A stretch of 64,000 bases of DNA, from the NCBI GenBank assembly GCA_946902875.1, contig OX336350.1:21442048-21506047 (forward strand). The letters run 5' to 3'. Source of the stretch: Nematopogon swammerdamellus. Its lineage: Eukaryota > Arthropoda > Insecta > Lepidoptera > Adelidae. The translations under genes were made by a program, and so were the position numbers. The notes beneath the pieces were generated by a model. That model saw nothing but the letters and a program-made list of their open reading frames with translations, had not been told where the DNA came from and ran no database searches. Of the stretch, positions 10,124-21,000 are shown one piece after another; position 1 is the stretch's first letter; the number at the start of each line of letters is the position of its first letter.

Positions 10124-10255
10124 TTTTTTTTTATTTATTTTTTTATTGAAACTGACACGGTTGTCTACATCACCTACAACATCCGTGATGTCAGCTCATA
10201 ACACCGGGTGAACTTGGTGCCACGTCAGTGCTTCCCTTCGGTCGTGCCGAATTAT
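10124..10255 (-). mobile_element. SINE-B fragment
   Basis: The tail and adjacent body are as at 33013-33150: CATCCGTGATGTCAGC and GGTGCCACGTCAGTGCTTCC. The T-rich side at the left marks the 3' end. Confidence 0.7.
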
Positions 10256-10394
10256 AGTGCCAAGCTAGTATTATATGAAAAGCAGTCTGTGTAAGAATGC
10301 ATAATGTGTCTCACACAGTCCCGACTCCCGAACGCGACGCCGCGCCGCCCCGCCGGTGCTGGAATCCGCGCCGCAACTATTTGTCCATTTATAT

Positions 10395-10505
10395 TTTTTT
10401 ATGAATCCAACATGGGTGGCTGTGCCGTGGGACCAGTGGTGCAGTCGACAGAGCCCAATTCACTTCTGTGCGGGCAGAGTGGGTACAAAGTCAAAAAGTG
10501 GGCGC
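10395..10505 (-). mobile_element. LINE-J 3' end fragment
   Basis: CCAACATGGGTGGCTGTGCC followed by a GTGCAGTCGACAGAGCC block is the complement of the LINE-J 3' end at 44490-44545. Confidence 0.65.
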
Positions 10506-10966
10506 AGGGATGGGTATGACTGTGTGGTATGTATGTATGTGAGACGCTACCATTACTAACAATATTAATTAATTAATTTATCTAAACAGTCTGAAGCTGA
10601 ACTTTGAATTTTAATCGATTGAAGTTTAATCCTTATTTTAATTACAGAAATTAGAGCACGGAATGCTTTAAACTTTAATTGAAATTAAATGTTCACAGCT
10701 GCTCCGCTACGAGGTACGAACGAACTATCTCCATCTCCAGCGGGCGCAGAGCACAGTAGCTACATGTTAGTTTCTCACGCTCTGTGAGATGTAGTCTCGT
10801 CGCCCGAGGGGTCGACAGGGCGCGCGGCCCTTCTCACTGTGTCCATAACCTAATTATTACGCCGTGTGGGCTACACCCACTGTGACTACATACTATGCTA
10901 ATGGGTTACCCACGGAGTCATAAGCACAGAGGAGTTTGTTTAAACAAACTGGGTACGTCGCTTTTT
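10506..10966. other. Unassigned sequence
   Basis: No gene or repeat family recognised. Confidence 0.4.
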
Positions 10967-11035
10967 TTTAAAGAGAGTCGGGAGAGACCAATGGTTCAGC
11001 CGACAGAGCCAAAATCACCTCTCCTCACGAAACCA
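10967..11035 (-). mobile_element. LINE-J 3' end fragment
   Basis: It contains GAGACCAATGGTTCAGCCGA and CCTCTCCTCACGAAACC, matching other LINE-J tails. It is partial and degenerate. Confidence 0.55.
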
Positions 11036-11111
11036 TAAATGAACTCATCACGGACGGACAGACGGGTCATCACGAGCGATCTGAATGCCAACACAATGTC
11101 TCCAACATTCC

Positions 11112-11238
11112 ACAATCCACATTCAGTTCAGTAGTCACTCTGTATACAAAGTGGGCCAAATGAAACACAAATTCAAAATAATTTGAAGACAACCAAATCA
11201 GCATGGGAATACTCAACAGAAGACACAAATAAACTGGG
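11112..11238 (+). repeat. Direct repeat, copy 1
   Basis: It matches 11978-12095 in the same orientation over about 115 bases, including TTTGAAGACAACCAAATCAG and CATGGGAATACTCAAC. The copies are about 860 bp apart. Identity unknown. Confidence 0.8.
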
Positions 11239-11239
11239 G

Positions 11240-11395
11240 GCATATTATGTCATAAAAGTGGGCGTGGCATTGCGTGAGTCGCGACGTGATTGGTGGACTA
11301 AGAGGGACTGCCCCCCGGTATCTACAGGTGACACATGCTTTACTAGAAATTAAGAGCTAGCAACAATTCTTCTCTACCTATTTCCTCCGTGGTGT
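11240..11395 (+). repeat. Dispersed repeat, partner at 6150-6335
   Basis: It shares the ACTAGAAATTAAGAGCTAGC block and the CTCCGTGG block with the 6.2-kb copy. Confidence 0.45.
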
Positions 11396-11977
11396 CATCA
11401 CACACCCTCCCTGTACGGCGGCGGCGCGACATCGCCTTTCAGTGCGGTGTTTCCGCTTCGTCCCGTGTCGTCCGCTCTCTGCTTCAAACACACAGCTTCA
11501 GAAAACGTTTCAATTTGACTACAACTCTTTAACTCTCATGGTTGTGAACTCTAATGTTGCCTGACAACTACCGCCGCGGCCGGGCTACGCCACTCACCAG
11601 TTAGTCGTGCCTTGACACTGCTCAATGAATTAACTGCACAGGTTCCGGAGTTGGACATATTGGCCTCGTCAGTTCGGGAGTTCGCAAATACTGTCATGAA
11701 GCACCTGAATCGGTAATTCCTATATATGGTCTTTTGGGTAACTCTGTATTATAAATAAATAAATAAATAAATAATTGATAAAGCTTCATTGCAGACCGAG
11801 ATCTCAGCAATATGGACAGCGTCGTCGGTGGCCGTTAACACAACGTACAGAACTACAAGATAAACATTTATTTTTTCATTTAATTTCAAATGATTTTTTT
11901 GACAAAAAGTTGTGAGTAACCAATGATATTTATTCATTTATTCTACCTCTAAAGGCCCACATATCCCCTGGGCGTCC
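11396..11977. other. Unassigned sequence with a short TAAA array
   Basis: (AAAT)n runs at about 11752-11776. Nothing else is recognised. Confidence 0.4.
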
Positions 11978-12095
11978 CACATTCAGTTCAGTAGTTACTG
12001 TATACAACGTGGACCGAATGAAACATAAATTCAAAAGAATTTGAAGACAACCAAATCAGCATGGGAATACTCAACGAAGGACACAAACTTCTTTC
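11978..12095 (+). repeat. Direct repeat, copy 2
   Basis: Partner of 11112-11238; it shows several substitutions and small gaps relative to it. Confidence 0.8.
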
Positions 12096-12544
12096 GTATG
12101 CTAAACGTTCTACTTCCTTGCGAATATTTCACTGAAATTATTGAAATTTTACCGCCAAATTTTCTCCAATTCGAGATTGCCTCAGCGCTCTCTCTTTCAG
12201 TGAAGCGTAATCTTGATATACTTTTCATCTGTTTCAGGTAAGCGAGAAGAATATCGTCGTCCGTCAGTAAGAAGTATGTAGTATAGCAAACATACATTAT
12301 ATATTGTATTATTTTAATAGACTAGCAGAATTAACTGACGCGTCTGTATTACTATACACTCCACAACGCAACGTTCCATAGTAAAATGTTCAAGCTATGA
12401 GAAATATAGTTCGAGTAAAGCTCGACCACGCACAGCACGCTCCCAAGACCATTAGCGTATTAATTATATTAATAATACTAATATTTATGCCATTTAATGT
12501 GTGCCAAGGGCGGACTATTACCTTAGGCAATTTCCCCCAGTAAA
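12096..12544. other. Unassigned sequence
   Basis: No gene or repeat family recognised. Opposed short open frames at 12031-12297 overlap each other and look like chance. Confidence 0.4.
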
Positions 12545-12728
12545 CCCGGAGGACCTACAGTTTTAAATTTAATATGAAATCCGAACCATGGAGCGGCGGA
12601 TGAAGGTATGCACGTAAATTTTTCAAATCAGAAAAAAACCCATTGGTACACGCCGATCGGATTCGAACCTCGGACCTCTCGCGAGAGAAGGCGACGCCGC
12701 CCAGACCACTCTGCCACCCGCTGCTATG
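12545..12728 (-). mobile_element. SINE-A head and body fragment
   Basis: On the minus strand a tRNA-like head (TGGCAGAGTGGTC A-box, GAGGTTCGAATCC B-box) is followed by ACGTGCATACC and AACTGTAGGTCC, as in the full copy at 31009-31400. The 3' tail is missing. Confidence 0.75.
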
Positions 12729-12992
12729 TAAGTACATAAGTAAACATTTTCTAGAACTTCCGTACATATTCAAAGTTGTTTTTTTTTAAGAAATACTTGT
12801 TGACTCCTACTTCATCATCACAGATATGAGATAAACAATACCTAGAGTTGGGACAAGCGCCGCCTTGTGACCTAACTAAATTAATCGTATAATAATAGAG
12901 GATGTCGACACCTTTGCGCGCTGTCATAGGCTGTAGATGTTTTTGCTTTAAGTTGATCGGTAGGAATTTTGGCATCAACGTGTTCCCATACA

Positions 12993-14027
12993 GAGCGCTA
13001 TTGATGCGTCATCTAATATCAAATAATTTTTTTATTGAAGCACTTCATCATTTTTCTTTTCTTCACGTCATATCACACATTTGAAATATTTAGTCAGATT
13101 GTATACAGGGATCTAATGCGCCATTTAATATCAAATACAAATATTAATGAAGCACTTGGTCATTTATCTTTTCTTCACGTCATATCACACATTTGATATA
13201 TTTAGTCAGATTGTATACAGAGATCTAATGCGCCATTTAATATCAAATAAAATTTTAATGAAGCACTTGGTCATTAATTTATCTTTTCTTCACGTCATAT
13301 CACACATTTGGTATATTTAGTCAGATTGTATACAGAGCGCTATTGATGCCCAATCCAATGTTAAATACAAATTCTAATGAAGCACTTGATCATTTAACTT
13401 TTCTTCACGTCATATCACACATTTGATATATTTAGTCAGATTATATACAGAGCGCTATTGATGCGCCATGTAATATCAAATAAAAAATGTAATGAAGCAC
13501 TTGATCATTTATCTTTTCTTCACGTCATATCATACATTTGATATATTTAGTCAGATTGTATACAGAGCGCTATTGATGCGCCATGTAATATCGAATAAAA
13601 AATGTAATGAAGCACTTGATCATTTATCTTTTCTTCACGTCATATCATACATTTGATATATTTAGTCAGATTGTATACAGAGCGCTATTGATGCGCCATG
13701 TAATATCAAATAAAAAATGTAATGAAGCACTTGATCATTTATCTTTTCTTCACGTCATATCATACATTTGATATATTTAGTCAGATTGTATACAGAGCGC
13801 TATTGATGCGCCATGTAATATCAAATAAAAAATGTAATGAAGCACTTGATCATTTATCTTTTCTTAACGTCATATCACACATTTGATATATTTAGTCAGA
13901 TTGTATACAGAGCGCTATTGATGCGCCATGTAATATCAAATAAAAATTTTAATGAAGCACTTGATCATTTATCTTTTCTTTACGTCACATTACACATTTT
14001 ATATATTTTGTCAGATTGTGTAGGCGA
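12993..14027. repeat. 115-bp satellite, nine units
   Basis: AGCGCTATTGATGC-type starts recur at 12993, about 13107, 13221, 13336, 13451, 13566, 13681, 13796 and 13911, giving a period of 115. The middle and right units are nearly identical and the first and last are more diverged, which is typical of homogenisation within an array. Each unit contains TTCACGTCATATCA and TTTAGTCAGATTGTATACAG. No coding capacity is seen. Confidence 0.95.
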
Positions 14028-14823
14028 ATCATCAAATTATGTAAAAGTGTCATTGCATCACAAAATAAAATTAAAATAATACGTATTATACATATTGTCG
14101 ATGAACAAAAGTCGATATTAGTTCCTGCCTTGTGCGTAACTATTAAGTAATCTGTGCTAGTGCCGCTTCACTAGTTTTGTCGGTTAACCTATTGTTTTTC
14201 GTCGGAATGATTTATGGCTCGAAGGGTCAGGCAGGATGGTTAAACTCTACTATCGTCATCATTATTTATCTCCTCTCTGGTAAATAATCTATCGCTCATA
14301 CATACCTACACATAGCATCATGGTGATGTTATATCATTACTTTAATAGCACATACTGAATGGGGTAAGCTCGGTGCAGCCCGGCTCGGCGGCACACACGC
14401 TACACACACGTGTGCGGAGGCTAACTGGCCGCTCGTAATAGCCTCGGCTCGCTCCGGAAATTGCACAGTTTTCAGGCGGCAGGCCATAGATCAGGGTGTA
14501 TACGCGCCACCTCCACCGCCCGCGGCCGGCGGCACACAACAACCCTAATCTATATAAAAACATTTGAATGACCAGCGTATATGTACCGGTAACTCGTTTG
14601 ATTTCAACCAATCAGAAAATGTTAAATTGCACTGCAGACGTGGTGCCCTCACTCTCTCGGCTTATTTGGCCCTTTAGAACACAAAATCACGAAGTAAGGT
14701 CACGAAATTTTTTCCTCTTTTATTTATGCAATTTTACATATAATAGTCACAAAATACACTATTCCGTCCAATGGGAAAGAGTTTTAGTACTTTCATGAAA
14801 TATTACGCGTTCAATTAAATATT
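14028..14823. other. Unassigned sequence
   Basis: It includes a GC-rich patch at about 14380-14545. No domain or repeat partner was found. Confidence 0.4.
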
Positions 14824-15428
14824 TCGTCGGTATACTGGTAGAACCCAGGAGAGTTGAGATAAATGGATTTGAAAGTTTAATGGCTCAAAAGTATTGGTAC
14901 AGGTGTAAATGTATAAGAAATGTATCCATAGTTTTGTAGTATATCTAGTTAAGGTTTAATCAAAGATACAAATCCTCCATAGAAGTTCAGTATTTTTGTA
15001 AAATTTCATAAACTATAAAATGGGACTGTGCTTAATGGGTTTTACTTGTACACATATTTTTAAAATACTGTAATATTCATGGTAAGTGAGCTTATAGGGT
15101 TTTGCTTGTATGGTATTTGGACCACGAGAGGACCTTCACTTAAATAATGTCAGTAGATTTAAAATTCTTTAAAGGCTTCTCACGGAACCAAATTTATAAA
15201 ATATTTCATTAAATGGTTTTAATTGGTTTTACTTGCGTATTCTAAGAAACACTTGAGAGATTACCTGGTATTTACACAACCTAACTTCAAAACTAAACGT
15301 CGTATCAATAAACGGGGTTTACCCTCGGTTTTACCAGAAGAAAGAGCATGAAAAAATATGTAGAACTGCATTATTAACTAATTTTACCTAAAAATGGCAT
15401 TTAACGGGTTTTACCAGTATACCGACGA
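14824..15428. mobile_element. 605-bp TIR element with internal subrepeats
   Basis: The terminal inverted repeats are TCGTCGGTATACTGGTA then GAACCC on the left (14824-14846) and the complement on the right (15406-15428) with one difference. Inside, GGGTTTTACTTGTA-like segments recur near 15040, 15100, 15225 and 15325 and echo the inner part of the TIR. It is non-coding. Confidence 0.8.
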
Positions 15429-15450
15429 TTTATTCTTTATGTCCTTAATT

Positions 15451-17053
15451 ACTTACCTTTAATTTCATATCGATCATTCTGACCTCCTAGCACAACTTAT
15501 TTGTATGTTGCATCTCGTTCGCAGTCAATCTGCGATCTGATTCTATTAGTATTGAGTATTGCTTGCTTTTATATAAATGGCACGCCGACCTACAATGTCT
15601 GTATCCATCTTAAACGCGTCGCTCACGAACCATTTGATGAAATCCAGTCTTCCATCCATCTGGAGCGCGAATTTTACGCCACTTATGCGAACAAAGATCC
15701 GCCAGAACTCAACACAATCAATGCGAAATACTTAGTTGTGTTGTCTCGAGTTGTGTTGCTAGCTAGTTTCGGGCGTACTGCCACAGATGAGATATTAGTT
15801 ACTACGTGTAGACTAAAGTCGAGACAACTATCCAAACAGAACCTTGTCGCACACCCGTCAGCTTACACAGTGCAGTGTCAAGAGAGCTCTCATGATGCTG
15901 GTTAACTAATTATGACAAAGTCCTTTAAGTGAATTTCCATTTGATGTACATACATCGTAGGCGGTGGTAAGACAGCGCCGGGTTTCATCAAGGGATTCGT
16001 GGTTTCGTTTAATACTTAGTTGGAAAGTTTGGTACTTCCCGCGGATTTGTATTTGATTGAAGTATCACAGACAGGATCGCGGAGGAGAGTGTGTCAGAGT
16101 AGGTTGTTGCTGCTGGTTTAAATTATTAGGGTTCCGTACGTGATTACTGAGCCTACTGAGACGATGTGACTCTTTCAATATAGCAATGTTTATTTTAAAA
16201 ACATGTAAACTTTTATTTGTCAAGAAACGGTTCCCGTTGAGTACCTTCTTTCAGCCTTGGATTCTATTCAGCGACGAGCCATTCGCCTCATTGGTGACTG
16301 TACTCACAAAGGACCTTCAACCTCTAACTAAAGCACAGACGTATCGTTGGTTCATTGAGCCTGTTTTATCGGTACTAACTATGACCGCTGCTCTGACGAA
16401 CTTACTTCCCTTATTCCTTTTGTTCGCCTTCGTCGAACCCGCCATACTCTCGCGGAACACCCCTTTGTAGTCGACAGAAGAGTTCTTCGAACTGCATGAT
16501 TCTCTAAATCGTTCTTCTGCCGCACTGTAAATGTGTGGAACGGGCTCCCAGGGAATATCTTTCCCCACTCCTACAATTAGCCTTTCCCCAGCGACATTAG
16601 TCCACCTCCAAGCCGGACTGGCACCTCCTCGGCGGTAAAATTGGCTGCGCCTGAGGATTCGACCTCGGGCAGAGCCAGCCGGTTCGGAAGCAATAAAAAC
16701 AAAAGATTAAAAACTAGAATTTATAGTCTCAGAACAGATGAATTTCTAATGATTCTGTATAGTATAAGTCTACTTGATCAAGGAAAATCACGCATCAGAT
16801 TGGAATGATCTAAATGTGGTTATAAGTTCAGTGAGAATGTAGTACGTGTAGTTATGACTTTTTAAATTAAGGAAAAATTAGTGCATGTTGCGGCCGTTAT
16901 TTTGAATAACGGTAAACAGACATTGTAGGTCGGCGTACCATTTATATAAGAGCAAGCAATACTCAATACTATGAATGCGAACGAGATGCAACATACAGAT
17001 GTATGTAAGTTGTGCGAGGAGGTCAGAATGATCTATATGAATTAAAGGTAAGT
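15451..17053. mobile_element. 1.6-kb foldback element
   Basis: Inverted arms of about 140-150 bp lie at 15451-15602 and 16916-17053. They share ACTTACCTTTAATTTCATAT at the outer edge and TTTATATAAATGGCACGCCG near the inner edge (with small differences). The left arm has an extra ~24 bases that the right arm lacks. A decayed LINE fragment sits between the arms. Confidence 0.75.
16230..16690 (+). pseudogene. Decayed LINE C-terminus inside the foldback
   Basis: Frame-corrected reading by eye gives LDSIQRRAIRLIGD, then a CSDELTSLIP segment, then a short 3' UTR. The first motif is the same as the LDSIQRQAVRLVGD motif in LINE-J at 44069, so this is the extreme C-terminal region of a jockey/R1-like reverse transcriptase ORF. 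Several stops and frameshifts make it non-functional. Confidence 0.65.
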
Positions 17054-17272
17054 TGGTTAGCTCGATATTTTTTTAGCCTGGACTCGGGTTATTGGTACTG
17101 GCAACATGTGGATAACCTGTTGACCGCATACATTTTGGTAGACCTTAATGCAATAGGCACAACGTGAAACTACTCCGTGTGTCCTACCTTTAAAGGTCTG
17201 TATCTTTTGAACCGTAATAGGTAACCGGTTGAACCTTTCATACCATATATGTTATTATGGCGGTATTCTAAC
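17054..17272. other. Unassigned sequence
   Basis: Nothing recognised ahead of the TAA repeat. Confidence 0.4.
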
Positions 17273-17298
17273 TAATAAATAAATAATAATAATAATAA
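17273..17298. repeat. TAA microsatellite, target of the Dong-like element
   Basis: AATAAATAATAATAATAAT-type repeat directly abuts the 5' junction of the retrotransposon. TAA units also follow its 3' end at about 19692-19702. Confidence 0.85.
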
Positions 17299-19691
17299 CC
17301 AGTGAACTTGACAGAGCTTGATGTTAGTTCGGCAATCCGTCGTGCCCACAATTGGAAGTCTCCCGGGGCCGACGGACTGCACAACTTCTGGCTCAAATGG
17401 CTTACTTGCTGCCATGCTCGCTTGGCAATTCAATACCAAGAAGCCATAGACCAACGAGCGCTACCAGAGTTCATGACCACAGGAATCACCCACCTGCTCC
17501 ATAAAACCGGTAGTACCGCGGATCCAAAAAATTACAGACCAATTACATGTTTGCCCACTATCTATAAACTACTGACATCCATTCTGACAAACAAAATAAA
17601 TGTTCACGACCGCCAAAATAACATCATGTCGGCTACTCAGAATGGATGTCGGGCTGGATCCCGCGGTACTAAGGAGCTTCTTCTCATAGATGCGACTATT
17701 TTCCAGCAGGTTCGCCGCAGCAGAAAGAATCTGTCCGCCACCTGGATTGATTATAAAAAGGCATTTGATTCTGTACCCCACACGTGGCTCAAGAAAGTTT
17801 TACTAATATACAAAGTTCATGAAAACATCTGTCAATTCCTGAGTGCATGTATGGAACAATGGAAAACAGTTCTCAGCCTTCCAGGCGAAAGACAGCTTTC
17901 TGATGTGGACGACTGCATTCATATACGGCGGGGCATCTTCCAGGGTGACAGCCTGAGCCCGCTTTGGTTCTGCTTAGCTCTGAACCCTCTCAGTTCGCTT
18001 CTGGAGGATTCGGGACTGGGCTACTTTCTGCGGAGAGGGAGCCACTCGATTTCTCACTTGTTCTATATGGATGACCTAAAAATACTGGCTAGTTCGGACT
18101 CTGAGCTGATGTCGATGCTGAAGACAACTGAAAATTTCAGCACGGACATTGGAATGGAGTTCGGAATAGACAAGTGTGCGAGCATCCATATAAAACGAGG
18201 GAGGGTCATGGCCTCCGACGGGATTCAACTCTCGGAGTCGGTGAACATTCGAGCCCTCTCTGACGAAGAAACCTACAAATATTTGGAGGATAAATATTGG
18301 CAGGAGTGCCTTGGTGTCAAGGATACGGTCATGAAACAACATGCAAAGGCTAAATTCTATCACCGTCTCACAATAGTACTGAAAAGTCTATTGTCGGGCG
18401 GTAATAAAATCAGAGCCTACAACGGTTGGGTCATGCCCGTTCTTATATACACCTTTGGCATACTCAAATGGTCTCAGACTGAGCTGGACGCCCTGGACAG
18501 AAAGGTCAGAACGCTGATGACGACGTCCCGGATGCATCACCCACGATTATCGGTCATGAGATTGTATATCCCGCGGAAGTGTGGGGGTAGAGGTATGCTA
18601 AATGCCAAAAACCTACACAACCGCGAGGTATGCAAACTCCGTCAGTATTTTATGGAAAAGACTGATGTTTGTGAGATGCACCGCGATGTCGTCTTCAGTG
18701 ATAAAGGCCTTACCCCGTTGGACATGGGAAAAGAGGACTGGCGGAAGCCAGTTGTACTGAGCACCGAGGACCGCCTGGAAGTATGGAAAGGCAAGGCGCT
18801 GCACGGTAGGTACTTCCGGTCTCTCACGGGGCCGGATGTAGATCAACTCGCCTCCGTGCACAGGCTACGCTTCGGGGACCTCTTTGGGGAAACCGAGGGT
18901 TTAGTCTGTGCAATACAAGACGAAGTTGTCAAGACCAACAATTACAGGAGATTCATTATGAAGGATGGTACCATTGACATCTGCCGCGCCTGCCACAAAC
19001 CTGGCGAATCCCTCAGACATGTAATCTCCGGTTGTTCGCAACTTGCCAACTCCGAGTATTTGCACAGGCACAACCTAGTAGCCAGGATCATCCATCAGCA
19101 ACTTGCTATGAAGTTCAACCTTGTCGGCTCGGAGGTGCCTTACTACAAGTATAACCCACAGCCAGTTCTCGAAAATGCTCACATCACGCTCTACTGGGAC
19201 CGGTCGATTATTACTGATAGGACTATTATGGCTAATAGACCTGACATAGTGATAATCGACCGGGAGGCGCGGCGCGCAGCGCTCGTCGACATCACGGTGC
19301 CGCATGACGAGGACCTTGTGAAGGCAGAAAAAGACAAGATGTTAAAATACATCGATCTGTCTCATGAGGTTACCGACATGTGGCCCGTGGACTCGACGAT
19401 CGTTGTGCCCATAGTCGTGTCTGCGCATGGGCTGATAGCGAAGAGCCTCGACCATCATCTCAAGAGGCTCTCACTAGAGCCACTTGCTTGGATCAAGGGT
19501 CAGATGCAGAAGGCGGTCTTGCTCGACACCGCTCGAATTGTCCGAAGGTTTCTCTCTCTCGGGTCCGACCATCGGTAGCCTGGGTTCGCCCCGCCGCCGG
19601 TGGTGGAAATTCCATTTTGTTATTTTATATTAATTTTAGATTTAAGTTTTTTATGTAAAATTAATATAAAAAAGAAATGTGTCAATAAACG
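17299..19691 (+). mobile_element. Dong/R4-like non-LTR retrotransposon, 5' truncated
   Basis: It consists of the C-terminal majority of the ORF, a short 3' UTR with GGGTTCGCCCCGCCGCCGG, and an end in TCAATAAACG before TAA repeats. Dong-type elements of the R4 clade are known for insertion into TAA repeats, and both junctions here are TAA runs. The 5' end is truncated: the upstream frame hits a stop inside the TAA repeat. Confidence 0.88.
17302..19578 (+). CDS. Reverse transcriptase with restriction-like endonuclease (R4/Dong type)
   Basis: Open for 758 codons, beginning at a GTG that is only the first in-frame codon after truncation, so the true N-terminus is lost. Reverse transcriptase motifs: NYRPITCLPTIYKL (about 77-90), IDYKKAFDS (motif A Asp near 150), GIFQGDSLSP (211-220), YMDD (255-258). 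A thumb region follows. The C-terminus has a CCHC finger, C-X2-C-X8-H-X4-C at 561-578, then a PD-(D/E)xK-type nuclease with RPDIVI near 646 and LVDITVP near 661. This order (RT, CCHC, nuclease) marks the site-specific LINE group that includes R2 and R4. The frame has no internal stop or frameshift, implying a recent insertion. Without its N-terminus it is unlikely to be autonomous. Confidence 0.92.
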   Translation: MNLTELDVSSAIRRAHNWKSPGADGLHNFWLKWLTCCHARLAIQYQEAIDQRALPEFMTTGITHLLHKTGSTADPKNYRPITCLPTIYKLLTSILTNKINVHDRQNNIMSATQNGCRAGSRGTKELLLIDATIFQQVRRSRKNLSATWIDYKKAFDSVPHTWLKKVLLIYKVHENICQFLSACMEQWKTVLSLPGERQLSDVDDCIHIRRGIFQGDSLSPLWFCLALNPLSSLLEDSGLGYFLRRGSHSISHLFYMDDLKILASSDSELMSMLKTTENFSTDIGMEFGIDKCASIHIKRGRVMASDGIQLSESVNIRALSDEETYKYLEDKYWQECLGVKDTVMKQHAKAKFYHRLTIVLKSLLSGGNKIRAYNGWVMPVLIYTFGILKWSQTELDALDRKVRTLMTTSRMHHPRLSVMRLYIPRKCGGRGMLNAKNLHNREVCKLRQYFMEKTDVCEMHRDVVFSDKGLTPLDMGKEDWRKPVVLSTEDRLEVWKGKALHGRYFRSLTGPDVDQLASVHRLRFGDLFGETEGLVCAIQDEVVKTNNYRRFIMKDGTIDICRACHKPGESLRHVISGCSQLANSEYLHRHNLVARIIHQQLAMKFNLVGSEVPYYKYNPQPVLENAHITLYWDRSIITDRTIMANRPDIVIIDREARRAALVDITVPHDEDLVKAEKDKMLKYIDLSHEVTDMWPVDSTIVVPIVVSAHGLIAKSLDHHLKRLSLEPLAWIKGQMQKAVLLDTARIVRRFLSLGSDHR

Positions 19692-19726
19692 AATAATAAT
19701 AAAAAAAACTAAATTAAAAAATTAAG

Positions 19727-19910
19727 TGGTGCCCCATACAAGAAACGTGTGTTTTTTTCATTTTGTTTGTTTTTGCTCTATCGTAAAAACGGTAATGCAT
19801 ACAAGCGTTAAACGTGATTATTGTGCAAACTCTAAAGTAAAACAATACATAATAATATATTGTGTTGTGGTACGGAACCCTCGGTGCGTAAGGCCGACTA
19901 GCACTTGTAG
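19727..19910 (+). repeat. TIR repeat fragment, relative of 45005-45362
   Basis: It shares ATACAAGAAACGTGTG, TTTTTGCTCTATCGT and a GGTACGGAACCCTC end with the copy at 45.2-45.36 kb. The left end is missing. Confidence 0.6.
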
Positions 19911-20007
19911 TCACCTGTAGTAGTCCCATCACGCACCTTACAACACCACGCGCGACACAACTGATGCTATACAACGCCCACTTCGATCACGCCATGTCCC
20001 CAGTTGC

Positions 20008-21000
20008 TTATTTATTTATTTATTTATTTATTTATTTTAGGGAAACACACAGTTATAATATCTTAAATTAAATAAACATAAAGTAATAAGATAAACCAGT
20101 AAAGTTTCCACAATTAGGAAAAAGTATAAACCTGTTTTCAACACTAGTTGATCATAAAAAAAAATTGAAATATATGCAAAAAAAAATTATAATAGTAATT
20201 AAATTTTAAACACCTAGAGCAAATTAATTTCTGTGCACAAAGTTAAACACTGTTTCTTAAAACTACTTAATTTTGAGTTAAATATGTCTACACTATGGAA
20301 AATTTCATTATATAATTTACAACTTCTATTAATAAATCTATGTTTACTGTAATTACAGTGGGTTTTATATAAAAATGAAAGTGTCGTTGGAACGTGTTCG
20401 TTTGTTTGGGCATCTGAATTTAATTCTCTCCAGTAAGTAGGGAGATTCGACAATGTTGTTAATAATTTTGTATAAGAAGGTAACGTAGATAACTTGCCTT
20501 CTCTGCGAAAGAGTATATAAAGAAAATAATATTTATCTCTAGATTCGCCATTCATAGTTCGATCATCCTTTTTGAACATCCGATGTGAGACTTAAATAGC
20601 AATTTGCTGTCCAATATGACCAAGATCCCGAATCTCGTCCACTCGCTTTAGGATTTGATTGTTTAAGTTATAGTTATACTTAATGAAGTTAGGTTCCCTC
20701 GTATATGTGATACAGCTATATTTATCAACATTAAGTTGAATGAAGTTGTCACTGCAGTATTTGCCCAAGCGGCCCAGATCTCATTGTAAATTGTTGCAAT
20801 CATGAACTGATGTAATTATTTTAATTATTTTTGCGTCATCTGCATAGAGTAAGAGTTCAGACGAGACAATAGAGGAAAGAATATCGTTGATAAATATATT
20901 AAACAGGAGTGGTCCCATATGAGATCCCTGGGGCACTCCGGAAGAAACTGGCACGAAACTTGAGCAGAACCCACTTATTGTAACCGCTTGACTACGGTTC
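20008..21000 (-). pseudogene. 5'-truncated LINE with (TAAA)n tail, family L
   Basis: On the minus strand, reverse transcriptase motifs GVPQGSHMGPLLFNIF and LLLYADDAKI appear near 20960-20850, followed by LNVDKYS and VDEIRDLG near 20690-20620 and a C-terminal segment to 20214. A TGA interrupts just after CNNLQ near 20785 and the frame shifts near 20580. The 3' end is an (ATAA)n tail at 20008-20038. It belongs to the broad jockey/CR1-like group; I cannot place it more closely. A small relative lies at 55595-55850. Confidence 0.8.

Noticed and set aside
5079..14027. CRISPR-like arrays (34-bp and 115-bp repeats)
   Set aside because: Units are directly adjacent with no unique spacers, and the genome is eukaryotic.
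15501..15905. 134-codon frame
   Set aside because: It begins inside the left arm of the foldback element; no domain.
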